A DNA stretch of 64,000 bases from JAJPJE01 sp963848375 (lineage in GTDB: Bacteria > Acidobacteriota > Terriglobia > Terriglobales > Acidobacteriaceae), in contig CAWKDK010000024.1 of NCBI GenBank assembly GCA_963848375.1, positions 1-64,000 of the forward strand. Direction: 5' to 3'. Position numbers and translations under genes: made by a program. This document shows positions 33,761-42,562 of the stretch, in pieces (position 1 is the stretch's first letter; each line of letters opens with the position of its first letter). Under the pieces are notes generated by a model, which worked only from the letters and a program-made list of their open reading frames with translations, made no database searches and was not told the DNA's origin.

Positions 33761-34807
33761 TTAATGGGTTCCGTCGCCGAAACCACCGAATCCCGAGCTC
33801 AGGCTGGGAGCGGGCGGAGCGCCAGGTACGGCATTGCCGTGCTCGTCGATCTTCATGCCCAGGCTCAATCCCATCGAGGCCAGGATTTCCTTGATCTCGT
33901 TCAGCGACTTGCGCCCGAAGTTCTTGGTCTTCAGCATTTCGGCTTCGGTCTTCTGGACCAGCTCGCCGATGGTCTGAATATTCGCGTTCTTCAGGCAGTT
34001 ATAGCTGCGAACCGAAAGCTCCAGCTCTTCCACGGAGCGGTTCAGGTTCTCGTTCTTGATCTGCGGACCGCGACTGCGATCTTCGCTCGGAGTGGCGCGA
34101 TCTTCGATCTCTTCCTCGAAGTTGATGAAGATGCTCATGTGATCCTTCACCAGCTTCGCTGCCAGTCCAACCGCATCCGCCGGACTCACCGAACCATTGG
34201 TCCATGCTTCCAGCGTGAGCTTGTCGTAATCCGTAATCTGACCGAGACGGGCAGCTTCCACCGTGTAGTTCACCTTGCGAACCGGGGAGTGCACAGAATC
34301 GATCGGAATAAACCCAAGTCCAAGATCCTCGTCGAAGTTCTTGTCAGCCGAGACGTATCCGCGACCGCGCTTCAGGCGCATTTCCATGTCGAGCTTGCCG
34401 CCTTCGCTGACCGTTGCGATGTAGACGTCTTTGTCGAGGACTTCGACGTCGGCATCGGCTTCGATCATGGCCGAAGTAACTACACCCGGCTGCTCGGCAC
34501 GCAGATAGATCGCCTTCGGACCTTCGCCGTTCAGCTTGAACGGAACCTGCTTCAAGTTGAGGATGATGTCGGTCGCGTCTTCCACCACGCCCTGGATCGA
34601 CTGGAACTCGTGCAGCACGCCTTCGATCTTCACCGCGGTAATGGCCGCGCCTTCAATCGAAGAAAGCAGCACACGACGCAGCGCGTTGCCGATCGTAGTT
34701 CCGAAGCCGCGCTCAAAGGGCTGTGCCCAGAAGCGGCCGTACTTGTCGGTCTGGGTCTCGGTATCAACTGCGAGACGCTTGGGTTTTTGGAAACCTTTCC
34801 AAAGCAT
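33761..34807 (-). CDS. rpoA: RNA polymerase alpha subunit
   Basis: 348 residues. The N-terminal dimerisation/assembly domain (~1-235) includes ERGFGTTIGNALRRVLLSSI. An acidic linker leads to the C-terminal domain (~262-325), LSVRSYNCLKNANIQTIGEL, then KTKNFGRKSLNEIKEILASM, with the Arg, Asn and Lys used for UP-element contact in E. coli. A Gly-rich tail (SSGFGGFGDGTH) ends it. Between rpsD and rplQ as in the alpha operon. Confidence 0.98.
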   Translation of the reverse strand: MLWKGFQKPKRLAVDTETQTDKYGRFWAQPFERGFGTTIGNALRRVLLSSIEGAAITAVKIEGVLHEFQSIQGVVEDATDIILNLKQVPFKLNGEGPKAIYLRAEQPGVVTSAMIEADADVEVLDKDVYIATVSEGGKLDMEMRLKRGRGYVSADKNFDEDLGLGFIPIDSVHSPVRKVNYTVEAARLGQITDYDKLTLEAWTNGSVSPADAVGLAAKLVKDHMSIFINFEEEIEDRATPSEDRSRGPQIKNENLNRSVEELELSVRSYNCLKNANIQTIGELVQKTEAEMLKTKNFGRKSLNEIKEILASMGLSLGMKIDEHGNAVPGAPPAPSLSSGFGGFGDGTH

Positions 34808-34915
34808 TTGTTTCTCTCCTCCCGTCCCTATGGCTCAAGGCAACACCCTATCGGCCCAGAAAGGGTTATGTTGCACAAGGCTGTTCGGGCCCGGATGGTG
34901 GGCCGAATCCTGTGA

Positions 34916-35545
34916 TTACTTGCTGTACAGTTCGACGATCAGCTGCTCGTTGACTGGCAGGTTGAGGTCTTCGCGCTTCGGCAGAGCCGCGACGCGCCCC
35001 TTCAAGCCTTCACGATCAACTTCCAGCCATGTCGGCGACGGCTGATGGCTGTTGTATTCCACCGCTGCCTTGATCGTCTCCGAGTTCTTCGCCTGATCGC
35101 GTACAACCACCTCATCGCCGGCCTTCACTTCGTAAGAAGGAATGGTGACCTTGCGGCCATTCACGGCGATGTGTCCATGACGCACCAACTGGCGCGCCTG
35201 ACGGCGGGCAACGGCGAATCCCATGCGATAAACGATGTTGTCGAGACGGCGTTCCAACTGCTGCAACAGCAGTTCGCCGGTTACGCCCTGGGAGCGCGAT
35301 GCGCCTTCGTAGTAGTTGCGGAACTGATTCTCGCCAACGAAATAGATGCGCTTCGCTTTTTGCTTTTCACGAAGCTGCAGGCCGTAGCCGACCACCTTCG
35401 TCTTCTTGTCCTTGCCGTGCTGGCCAGGTGCGTAGTTGCGCTTTTCGATGGGGCACTTGTCGCTGAAACACTTTGCGCCCTTGAGGAACAACTTCATGCC
35501 CTCGCGGCGGCAAAGTCTGCAGACTGCGTCTTTGTATCTTGCCAA
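34916..35545 (-). CDS. rpsD: Ribosomal protein uS4, zinc-binding type
   Basis: 209 residues. Primary 16S rRNA binder of the small subunit. The N-terminus has four Cys (C9, C12, C26, C31), the zinc-containing version. The S4 RNA-binding domain starts at RLDNIVYRMGFAVARRQARQ. In enteric bacteria S4 represses the alpha operon; whether that holds here is unknown. The spacer to rpsK is 144 bp and carries a large inverted repeat. Confidence 0.97.
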   Translation of the reverse strand: MARYKDAVCRLCRREGMKLFLKGAKCFSDKCPIEKRNYAPGQHGKDKKTKVVGYGLQLREKQKAKRIYFVGENQFRNYYEGASRSQGVTGELLLQQLERRLDNIVYRMGFAVARRQARQLVRHGHIAVNGRKVTIPSYEVKAGDEVVVRDQAKNSETIKAAVEYNSHQPSPTWLEVDREGLKGRVAALPKREDLNLPVNEQLIVELYSK

Positions 35546-35612
35546 CGTTTTCTCCTTTAATACGGATCGGTTTACGGGAGTGGCATCCTCCTGTCGTCCC
35601 GATCACAAAAAC

Positions 35613-35687
35613 CGTTTCATGTTTCACGTTCCCCGTTTCACGTTGTTCGCGCTCTTCGTGAAACGCGAAACGTGAAACTCGAAACGC
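35613..35687. repeat. Stutter hairpin (GTTTCACG type) before rpsD
   Basis: The left arm (35613-35646) repeats GTTTCA(C/T)G; the right arm (35658-35687) repeats GTGAAAC / CGAAACG, its complement. The whole spacer upstream of rpsD can fold as a long imperfect hairpin. Similar CGAAACG words occur near 28369-28393 upstream of the cysS end. Confidence 0.75.
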
Positions 35688-35689
35688 AA

Positions 35690-36115
35690 TTAAACCCTGC
35701 GCCGTTTCGGCGGGCGGCAGCCGTTGTGCGGAATCGGCGTGACGTCCTTAATGTTGCGGACTTCGATTCCAGCCGCAGCCAGGGCGCGAATGGCCGACTC
35801 GCGACCTGATCCCGGACCGCTGACGCGCACTTCTACGCTGCGCACGCCGTGATCGCGCGCCATATTGGCAGCGTTCATTGCGGCCTGCTGCGCGGCAAAC
35901 GGAGTGCCCTTGCGGGATCCGCGGAAGCCGAGCGAGCCTGAGCTCTTCCACGCCAGCGTGTTGCCCTCGGAGTCCGTAATGGTCACGACGGTGTTGTTGA
36001 ACGACGCCTGGATGTGTACCAGACCGAAAGGAACGTTCTTGCGCTCACGGCGTTTGAACGTCTTCTTCTTGCCCTTCTTTTCCGACGCCGCAGCGCCGGC
36101 TTGTGCTTTTGCCAT
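35690..36115 (-). CDS. rpsK: Ribosomal protein uS11
   Basis: 141 residues. Small-subunit platform protein. The core starts VPFGLVHIQASFNNTVVTIT and ends with the invariant DVTPIPHNGCRPPKRRRV. The N-terminus has a ~22-residue extra Ala/Lys-rich stretch (AKAQAGAAASEKKGKKKTFK), a longer basic start than the E. coli protein. Confidence 0.97.
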   Translation of the reverse strand: MAKAQAGAAASEKKGKKKTFKRRERKNVPFGLVHIQASFNNTVVTITDSEGNTLAWKSSGSLGFRGSRKGTPFAAQQAAMNAANMARDHGVRSVEVRVSGPGSGRESAIRALAAAGIEVRNIKDVTPIPHNGCRPPKRRRV

Positions 36116-36120
36116 TCTCT

Positions 36121-36214
36121 TTAGCTCTCAGCTCTCAGCTATCAGCTCATTGGCCTTTAGCTGGCTAGAAATTTGATCCATGCTGGCCAACGACTAACGA
36201 CCAGCGACAACCGA
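36121..36214. repeat. Stutter element between rpsM and rpsK
   Basis: Two vocabularies in one spacer: AGCTCTCAGCTCTCAGCTATC near 36123-36143 and CGACTAACGACCAGCGACAAC near 36190-36211. Both words recur in other spacers of the cluster. Confidence 0.75.
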
Positions 36215-36601
36215 CTATGTCTTTGCCGCCGTCTTCTTCTTGTTGGCGACCGTGCCCTTGCGCGGACCCTTACGAGTGCGTGCATTGGTGTGCGTGCGCT
36301 GTCCGCGAACCGGCAAACTGCGGCGATGACGGTATCCGCGATACGAGCCGATCTCGATCAACCGCTTGATGTGCATCGAGATATCTTTGCGAAGATCGCC
36401 TTCAACATCGCCTTCGTTCTCGATGACCTGGCGGATACGGTTTACTTCGTCTTCGCCGAGATCCTGAATTTTCTTGTCGCCATCGACATTGGCGCTCGCC
36501 AGAATCCTCTTCGCGCGCGAATTCCCGATGCCGTAAATGTAAGTCAGCGCAATCACTGTGTGCTTGTTGCGCGGAAGATCAACACCTGCAATGCGTGCCA
36601 T
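36215..36601 (-). CDS. rpsM: Ribosomal protein uS13
   Basis: 128 residues. Small-subunit head protein contacting the P-site tRNA and uL5. MARIAGVDLPRNKHTVIALT and the H2TH region (IYGIGNSRAKRILASANVDG) are standard; the basic end RTRKGPRKGTVANKKKTAAK is the tRNA-reaching tail. Confidence 0.97.
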   Translation of the reverse strand: MARIAGVDLPRNKHTVIALTYIYGIGNSRAKRILASANVDGDKKIQDLGEDEVNRIRQVIENEGDVEGDLRKDISMHIKRLIEIGSYRGYRHRRSLPVRGQRTHTNARTRKGPRKGTVANKKKTAAKT

Positions 36602-36605
36602 AATT

Positions 36606-36697
36606 CTTAGTCCTTAGTCTCTGGTCGTTGGTCGTTTGCTATTCCCTCGCCGCTGGCCGCTCTTGCTATCGACCAACGACTGCCGACTATCGACTGG
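36606..36697. repeat. Stutter hairpin between rpmJ and rpsM
   Basis: The left half repeats TTAGTC and GGTCGTT; the right half repeats CGAC(C/T)AACGAC. GTCGTTGGTCG (36624-36634) and CGACCAACGAC (36670-36680) form a perfect 11-bp inverted repeat. The clearest example of the recurring spacer element. Confidence 0.8.
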
Positions 36698-36811
36698 TTA
36701 TCCCTGTCTCTGTTTGTGCTTAGGATTGTCGCAAATCACGCGAACCACGCCATTGCGGTGAATCACCTTGCACTTGTCGCAAATCTTCTTTACTGACGCC
36801 CGTACCTTCAT
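36698..36811 (-). CDS. rpmJ: Ribosomal protein bL36
   Basis: 37 residues: MKVRASVKKICDKCKVIHRN, then GVVRVICDNPKHKQRQG. Zinc ligands C11, C14, C27 and H32 are all present (the C+ form). Located between infA and rpsM, as in many bacteria. Confidence 0.97.
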   Translation of the reverse strand: MKVRASVKKICDKCKVIHRNGVVRVICDNPKHKQRQG

Positions 36812-36839
36812 AAGTCCGTTTCCTGATTCGATTGCCTGT

Positions 36840-37058
36840 TTATTTGTATCGATAGACGATACGTCCGCGGGTGAGATCGTAGGGGGAAAGCTCCACAGCT
36901 ACTCTGTCTCCCGGCAAAATTCGTATGAAGTTCTTGCGCATCTTTCCGGAGACGTGCGCTAGAACCTGGTGCTTATTTTCCAGTTCAACCCGGAACATCG
37001 CATTCGGCAGCGGTTCAATCACTACTGCCATTACTTCAATCGCGTCTTCCTTACTCAT
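36840..37058 (-). CDS. infA: Translation initiation factor IF-1
   Basis: 72 residues, an S1-like OB fold (PNAMFRVELENKHQVLAHVS, GDRVAVELSPYDLTRGRIVY). It binds the A site of the 30S subunit during initiation. Normal length. It starts MSKEDAIEV, and 28 bp separate it from rpmJ. Confidence 0.98.
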   Translation of the reverse strand: MSKEDAIEVMAVVIEPLPNAMFRVELENKHQVLAHVSGKMRKNFIRILPGDRVAVELSPYDLTRGRIVYRYK

Positions 37059-37085
37059 GCATTCCTTAAAACTGAATTTTCTTGG

Positions 37086-37838
37086 CTACTGCGTCAAAAT
37101 CACCGGTCCGTCTTCAGTTACCGCCACACAGTGCTCAAAGTGCGCGCTCATGCTGCCGTCTTCGGTCACCGCCGTCCAGTGATCCGCGAGCACCTTGGCT
37201 CCCGGCTTGCCGACATTCACCATCGGCTCAATCGCGATCACCATGCCCTGCCGCAGCTTGGCTCCATGGCCACGGGTTCCGAAGTTCGGGACCTGTGGAT
37301 CTTCATGCAGCTTTGTTCCGATCCCATGCCCTACAAACTCGCGAACCACGCTGAACCCGGCAGCTTCCACAAACTCCTGAACTGCCGCTCCAACATCGCC
37401 AATCGAGTTCCCAATCAGCGCCGCCTGGATACCGCGGTACAGCGAATCTCGCGTCACCTGCAGCAGTTTCTGCGTTTGCTCCGACTGCCCATCTCCAACC
37501 GGTACCGTGATCGCCGAATCGCCGTAGTAGCCGTCCAGCACCACCCCGCAGTCGATCGAGACGATATCTCCCTCTTTTAGCTTGCGCTTCTCAGAGGGAA
37601 TGCCGTGCACAATCTCCTGATTAATCGAGGTGCACAGCACGCAGGGATAATCGTAATACCCCTTGAACGCCGGCTTCGCGCCTAACTCTTTGATTCTGCG
37701 CTCGGCCGTGCGCTCGAGATCCATGGTCGTCATGCCAGGAGCTACTTGCTTTGCCAGCTCATCCAGCACTTGCCGGACAATCTGTCCGGCTCGCCGCATC
37801 TTCTCGATCTCTGCCGGCGACTTACAAACTATCGCCAT
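37086..37838 (-). CDS. map: Methionine aminopeptidase, type I
   Basis: 250 residues. Removes the initiator Met from nascent proteins. The metal ligands are visible: Asp in VSIDCGVVLDGYYGDSA (two), His in FVGHGIGTKLHE, Glu in IAIEPMVN and Glu in TEDGSMSAHFEHCVAVTEDG. Starts MAIVCKSPAEIEKMRRAGQI. Its start overlaps the end of adk by 17 bp, and infA follows, the order secY-adk-map-infA. Confidence 0.98.
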   Translation of the reverse strand: MAIVCKSPAEIEKMRRAGQIVRQVLDELAKQVAPGMTTMDLERTAERRIKELGAKPAFKGYYDYPCVLCTSINQEIVHGIPSEKRKLKEGDIVSIDCGVVLDGYYGDSAITVPVGDGQSEQTQKLLQVTRDSLYRGIQAALIGNSIGDVGAAVQEFVEAAGFSVVREFVGHGIGTKLHEDPQVPNFGTRGHGAKLRQGMVIAIEPMVNVGKPGAKVLADHWTAVTEDGSMSAHFEHCVAVTEDGPVILTQ

Positions 37839-38550
37839 TCTCGAGTATTCCCATCACTGCCGCAGTTACCGCGTCGGTCGCCTGATCTCCATTCACTTCA
37901 TGCAAACTGCCCTTGGCGCGGTAATACTCCGTCAAGGGTAACGTTTGCCGCTCATACGCCTTCAGGCGTTCGGAGATCACTTCTTCGCAATCGTCCCGGC
38001 GCGTAATCAGCTTCGAGCCGTCAATATCGCAAAGATCGGCAATCCGAGGTGGCTGAAAATAAATGTTGTAGATCCGCCCGCAGGTGGGACAAGAACGACG
38101 CCCGGTGAGCCGCCGCAATAACTGATTATACCCGACAGTTATGCTGATCACAACCGGAGCCGCCCAGGACTCGCCATGCCTGACCGACCACTTTTCCAAA
38201 AAACGATCCAGCCATTTGGCCTGCGGCAAAGTGCGCGGGAAACCATCCAAAATGAACCCGCGATCCGCGTCGCCGCCCGTCTCAATCCGCTTGGCCAGCA
38301 TGTCCTGCACCAGATCGTCCGGAACCAGTTCCCCGCGTTCCATGACGGACTTGGCCTTCATCCCCAATTCGGTGCCGTTGCGCACGTTCTCTCGCAACAG
38401 GTCTCCCGTTGAGATCTGGGGGATGCCGTACCGGGTCGAGATGAACTTCGACTGGGTACCTTTGCCGGCTCCCGGCGCTCCGAGCAGTATCAGGGCTCCG
38501 ATCATCAGTGTTTTCGGATCGACTAACGTAGCAGCAGCCTCGGCTTGCAT
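37822..38550 (-). CDS. adk: Adenylate kinase
   Basis: 242 residues from ATG 38550, chosen for AGGGA 8 bases upstream (an internal ATG at 38505, right before the domain, has no such site). P-loop GAPGAGKGTQ, AMP-site region STGDLLREN, GFPRTLPQA and a LID with a zinc-type set (SCPTCGRIYN … LCDID). It interconverts ATP+AMP and 2 ADP. There are ~15 extra N-terminal residues, and the LID is the long bacterial form. Confidence 0.96.
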   Translation of the reverse strand: MQAEAAATLVDPKTLMIGALILLGAPGAGKGTQSKFISTRYGIPQISTGDLLRENVRNGTELGMKAKSVMERGELVPDDLVQDMLAKRIETGGDADRGFILDGFPRTLPQAKWLDRFLEKWSVRHGESWAAPVVISITVGYNQLLRRLTGRRSCPTCGRIYNIYFQPPRIADLCDIDGSKLITRRDDCEEVISERLKAYERQTLPLTEYYRAKGSLHEVNGDQATDAVTAAVMGILENGDSL

Positions 38551-38719
38551 CGCATATGTCCCTGACCCAAAATTTGCTGCGCGGAAGCTTCTCACGCACA
38601 GCTTGGGGTCGGTCCACTCTAGCCCGCCGCATGCTGCTCACGACATTAACTGCGTCACGTTGCATTGTGACGCCTACTACCTACCCTGTGTACTTACCCG
38701 TTTGCCGAACTTCAACCAA

Positions 38720-40120
38720 CTACCACGCCCTGCGACCGCGGATTCTTCCGCTTCGCGGCGTGAAACCTTCATAGTGACGCATGATCAACTGCGCCTCAAT
38801 CTGCTGCACCGTATCCATGGCGACGCCCACCACGATCAGCAGCGAAGTTCCACCAAAGTAGAACGTCACGCCTAATCCGTTCGTCACCCAGGCAGGCAAA
38901 TGCTCAAACATATTGCCGCCCAGCCACACCGGCAAGTGATTCAGGTGGATTCCAGCAATCATCCACTCCGGAATCAGCGAAATGATGATCAAGTAAAGCG
39001 CGCCCACCAGGGTGATGCGGGTCAGCACTTCATTGATGAAATTCGCCGTGCGCGCACCCGGTCGGATGCCCGGGATAAATCCACCGTACTTCCTCATGTT
39101 GTCGGCAACGTCATTCGGATTGAAGACGATCGACACATAGAAGTACGCAAAGAAGATGATCCCCACCACGTACAGAACCGTGTACAGCGGCTCGCCCCAA
39201 GCCAGGTTCCGGATCAACGGCCCGAAAAACCGGTTGTCCTTGAGGAAGAATCCCGCAGTCTGCGGCAATGTTAAGAGCGATGAAGCAAAGATCACCGGCA
39301 TCACGCCGCCGGAGTTCACGCGCAAAGGCAGGTGCGTGCTCTGTCCGCCCATGATCTTGCGTCCAACCACGCGCTTCGCATATTGCACGGGTATTCGTCG
39401 CTCGCTTCGTTCCACGAAAACGATGAACGCCACCACCGCAATCATCAGCGCGATCAGGGCGATCATCGCCGGAGCCGTAAACACGCCCCACGCATCGGTG
39501 CGAACTTTCTCAACCAGGTCAAGTACGCCGCGCGGCAATCCAACCACGATGCCTGCAAAAATCAGCAGTGACATACCGTTGCCGATACCGCGTTCGGTAA
39601 TCTGCTCGCCCAGCCACATGATGAACGCGCTGCCCGTCGTCAAGGTCAGCATCGTCATCAGTACAAATCCCCAGCCGGGATTGGTAACAAACGCTGCGCC
39701 GGCGCTGGTCTGCTTCTCCAGCGTGATCGCAATTCCCAACGACTGCATGGCGCTGAGAATGACGGTCAGATAGCGCGTCCACATCGTGATCTTCTTGCGC
39801 CCGAGTTCGCCTTCCTTTTGCAGCTTCGCCAGTGGCTCATAAACCACGGTCAGCAATTGAAGGATGATCGACGCAGTGATGTAGGGCATGATGCCCAGGG
39901 CGAAGATCGTGAGACGGCGAAGCTGTCCGCCGCTAAACAGATCGACGAACCCCAGCATGGTGCCGCGATTCTGTTCAAAGAACTGCTGCAGGAGATCGGC
40001 ATTAATTCCGGGCGTGGGAATGTGTCCGCCGAGACGATACACAGCCAGCAACCCAAGCGTAAAAAAAATGCGTTTCCGCAGGTCCGGAACTCGGAATATG
40101 TTTGCCAGTTTTTCCAACAT
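38720..40120 (-). CDS. secY: Preprotein translocase SecY
   Basis: 466 residues with ten membrane spans. The plug and signature region (PGINADLLQQFFEQNRGTML), the SecY motif QLLTVVYEPLAKLQKEGELG and the cytoplasmic loop KYGGFIPGIRPGARTANFIN are clear. It forms the protein-conducting channel with SecE and SecG. Placed between rplO and adk as in the spc operon. Confidence 0.98.
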   Translation of the reverse strand: MLEKLANIFRVPDLRKRIFFTLGLLAVYRLGGHIPTPGINADLLQQFFEQNRGTMLGFVDLFSGGQLRRLTIFALGIMPYITASIILQLLTVVYEPLAKLQKEGELGRKKITMWTRYLTVILSAMQSLGIAITLEKQTSAGAAFVTNPGWGFVLMTMLTLTTGSAFIMWLGEQITERGIGNGMSLLIFAGIVVGLPRGVLDLVEKVRTDAWGVFTAPAMIALIALMIAVVAFIVFVERSERRIPVQYAKRVVGRKIMGGQSTHLPLRVNSGGVMPVIFASSLLTLPQTAGFFLKDNRFFGPLIRNLAWGEPLYTVLYVVGIIFFAYFYVSIVFNPNDVADNMRKYGGFIPGIRPGARTANFINEVLTRITLVGALYLIIISLIPEWMIAGIHLNHLPVWLGGNMFEHLPAWVTNGLGVTFYFGGTSLLIVVGVAMDTVQQIEAQLIMRHYEGFTPRSGRIRGRRAW

Positions 40121-40179
40121 CGATTTTGGGAAACCTCAACCCCATCGGTTCGGGCCCGGAATACCCGGGACCCTCTCCG

Positions 40180-40617
40180 TTATAAAACTTCTGCTTTGCC
40201 GCCCGCCTTGGTGATCTTCTCCTGTGCGGACTTGGAAAACTTGTGTGCCTGAACCGTTATGGCCGACGTCAATTCGCCATTCCCCAGAACCTTTACCAGG
40301 GGATTCTTGCCATTTACCAGTCCGGCAGACTTCAAAGTCTCCAACGTAATGTTCTTCTCGCCCAGCTTGCCCAACTGCTCCACGTTCACTACGGTGTACT
40401 CGGTGCGGAAGATGTTGGTAAAGCCGCGCTTCGGCAATCGGCGGTGAAGCGGCATCTGGCCGCCTTCAAAACCGCGCATCAGGCGCGAACCGCTGCGTGA
40501 ACCTTGTCCTTTATGACCACGGGTCGACGTCTTGCCCATGCCCGATCCCATGCCGCGGCCTACGCGCTTTTTATTCTCGTTTGCCTTCTTCGGTGCTCGT
40601 AATGTCGATAAATTCAT
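40180..40617 (-). CDS. rplO: Ribosomal protein uL15
   Basis: 145 residues, large subunit. MNLSTLRAPKKANENKKRVG and the Gly/Arg-rich segment GKTSTRGHKGQGSRSGSRLM are diagnostic; the C-terminus (ITVQAHKFSKSAQEKITKAG) is the globular part. Confidence 0.97.
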   Translation of the reverse strand: MNLSTLRAPKKANENKKRVGRGMGSGMGKTSTRGHKGQGSRSGSRLMRGFEGGQMPLHRRLPKRGFTNIFRTEYTVVNVEQLGKLGEKNITLETLKSAGLVNGKNPLVKVLGNGELTSAITVQAHKFSKSAQEKITKAGGKAEVL

Positions 40618-40629
40618 TAATTTCTCTCA

Positions 40630-40732
40630 ATATCAGCTGTCAGGTCTCGGCTTTCAGCTTTCAGCTCTCGGCTCTTAGTTCCCAGCAACTAGCTACCAGC
40701 TACGCATCACAACCTAAGCCGCTAGTCTGCAC
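40630..40732. repeat. Stutter element between rpmD and rplO
   Basis: Repeats of the word (T)TCAGCT / CTCGGCT (TATCAGCTGTCAGG, GGCTTTCAGCTTTCAGCTCT) followed by CAACTAGCTACCAGCTACG. The arms share complementary AGCT-based words. Confidence 0.7.
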
Positions 40733-40936
40733 TTACTCCGCGTTGCTTCCCACCACGACGACCAGGTGCGGTATCTTGGCAACCATGCCGCGGATCGAAG
40801 GCGAGTCTTCGCGCTCGATCACCTGGTTCAAACGGGTGAAGCCCAGTCCCTTGATGACCAGCTTATGTTTCACCGGCGCCTGGATTCCAGAGCGCACCCA
40901 CTTCAATTTCAGCATCTGCTTTGCTTTTGCGGCCAT
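40733..40936 (-). CDS. rpmD: Ribosomal protein uL30
   Basis: 67 residues. KLKWVRSGIQAPVKHKLVIK, GLGFTRLNQ and a MVAKIPHLVVVV end are the typical uL30 strand-helix layout. It starts 2 bp after the rpsE stop. Confidence 0.96.
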   Translation of the reverse strand: MAAKAKQMLKLKWVRSGIQAPVKHKLVIKGLGFTRLNQVIEREDSPSIRGMVAKIPHLVVVVGSNAE

Positions 40937-40938
40937 GA

Positions 40939-41448
40939 TTACAGCTCCTCCACCGACTTGCCGCGACTGGCAGCGACTTCCTGACGATCACGCAGTTTGG
41001 TAAGCGCATCGAAGGTCGCCTTGATCACGTTATGCGGGTTGGTTGTGCCGATCGACTTGGTCAGCACGTTCTGCACGCCCGCGGCGGTCATCACCGCGCG
41101 CACCGCGCCACCAGCAATCACGCCCGTTCCTTCCGGAGCCGGCTTCAACAGCACTTTGCCGGATCCGAACCGCCCCAGGCTAAGGTGTGGAACCGTCGTA
41201 TGCGTCAAGTTCACCTTGATCAGGTTCTTCTTCGCCGCTTCGATTCCTTTGCGGATAGCCTGCGGCACTTCCTTCGCCTTGCCGGACCCGTATCCAACCA
41301 CGGCGGCCGAGGGATCGCCCACCACTACCAGCGCCGCGAACGAAAGGTTCTTACCGCCTTTGACGACCTTGGTGACGCGATTGATGGAAACCACTTGGTC
41401 TTTCAGGTTGAAGTTTCCCGCGTCGATCTTTTTCTTCACTGTTGGCAT
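40939..41448 (-). CDS. rpsE: Ribosomal protein uS5
   Basis: 169 residues. The double-stranded RNA-binding N-terminal domain includes VVSINRVTKVVKGGKNLSFA, followed by the C-terminal fold (VLLKPAPEGTGVIAGGAVRA). Involved in decoding accuracy with uS4. Ends in VEEL; normal length. Confidence 0.97.
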   Translation of the reverse strand: MPTVKKKIDAGNFNLKDQVVSINRVTKVVKGGKNLSFAALVVVGDPSAAVVGYGSGKAKEVPQAIRKGIEAAKKNLIKVNLTHTTVPHLSLGRFGSGKVLLKPAPEGTGVIAGGAVRAVMTAAGVQNVLTKSIGTTNPHNVIKATFDALTKLRDRQEVAASRGKSVEEL

Positions 41449-41474
41449 TCGTTACTCTCGATTCCTGGAACTTG

Positions 41475-41840
41475 CTAGAACTTCAGTCCGGCTTCACGAG
41501 CCGCCTCGGCCAGCGCCTTAATGCGCCCGTGATACAGATAGCCACCACGATCGAACACCACTTTCGTGACGCCCTTCTGCTTGGCTTTCTCAGCGATGCG
41601 CTTTCCGACTTCCTTCGCCGAAGCGACGTTGCCACCGGTGGTCTTGTTGGCCTTCTCGCCTTCGACCGTGCTGGCCGCCACAACCGTGACGCCATTCAGA
41701 TCGTCAATGACCTGCGCGTAAATGTGATTGACCGAGCGATAGACGCTCAGGCGCGGGCGTTCCGCCGTACCTAAAACCTTCTTACGGATACGATCGTGAA
41801 TCCGCTGCCGAATTTGATTCTTTGCTGTCTTCGTAAACAT
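41475..41840 (-). CDS. rplR: Ribosomal protein uL18
   Basis: 121 residues. Binds 5S rRNA. RIRKKVLGTAERPRLSVYRS and the C-terminal VVFDRGGYLYHGRIKALAEA are diagnostic. Confidence 0.97.
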   Translation of the reverse strand: MFTKTAKNQIRQRIHDRIRKKVLGTAERPRLSVYRSVNHIYAQVIDDLNGVTVVAASTVEGEKANKTTGGNVASAKEVGKRIAEKAKQKGVTKVVFDRGGYLYHGRIKALAEAAREAGLKF

Positions 41841-41903
41841 TTGTCTTTTCCTATCCCGGGTTTCTGTACCGGGCAGAGCTTCTCTTCAGGCCACTAGCCC
41901 GAA

Positions 41904-42443
41904 TTACTTCGCTCCGGTTTTTCCAACCTTCTTCTTCAACTTCTCGCCAAAGTAGCGCACGCCCTTGTTCTTGTACGGATCAGGTGGACGCAAGCTGCGC
42001 ATTTCGGCGGCAACCTGTCCAACCTTCTGGCGATTGATTCCGCTCACCGTAAGGCGGGTCTGCTTGGCATCGACAACGGCCTGAATGTCACCAGGCAGCG
42101 GATACTCAATTGGGTGCGAGTATCCAAGATTGAATACCACTACATCCTTGCCCTTCAACTCGGCCTTATAACCGATGCCGACAATTTCCAATTCCTTCGC
42201 CCAGCCGGTGGTCACGCCGTGCACCGCATTGTTCAGTAACGCGCGCGCCAGTCCGTGGACGGCTGCACGCGAATCATCTTCGCGGACAGCCAGCAACTGG
42301 CCGTCTTTCTGCTCAAACTTCACGCCCTCGGGAACCGTCGTATCCAGCTTCCCTTTGGGACCCTGTACCGTCACCACGTTGCCAGTGATGGCAATCTTCA
42401 CGTCTTTGGGAACGGCTATCGGCTTTTTTCCAATTCTCGACAT
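41904..42443 (-). CDS. rplF: Ribosomal protein uL6
   Basis: 179 residues with two related domains: MSRIGKKPIAVPKDVKIAIT at the start and the signature PPDPYKNKGVRYFGEKLKKK at the end. Located at the factor-binding side of the large subunit. Confidence 0.97.
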   Translation of the reverse strand: MSRIGKKPIAVPKDVKIAITGNVVTVQGPKGKLDTTVPEGVKFEQKDGQLLAVREDDSRAAVHGLARALLNNAVHGVTTGWAKELEIVGIGYKAELKGKDVVVFNLGYSHPIEYPLPGDIQAVVDAKQTRLTVSGINRQKVGQVAAEMRSLRPPDPYKNKGVRYFGEKLKKKVGKTGAK

Positions 42444-42480
42444 TTGCTCTTCTCTCGCTTAAATGGCGGGTTTGCCCGCT

Positions 42481-42562
42481 TTCAGCTGTTTCAGTCTTTC
42501 AGTCGATCAGTCTTTCAGTCCTTAAGCTGACAGACTGAGCGACTGAGAGACTGACAGACTAA
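42481..42562. repeat. Stutter hairpin between rpsH and rplF
   Basis: CAGTCTTTCAGTC (42492-42504) pairs with GACTGAGAGACTG (42541-42553) with one mismatch, and further TTTCAGTC / GACTGA words fill both arms. Nearly the entire spacer folds back on itself. Confidence 0.8.
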
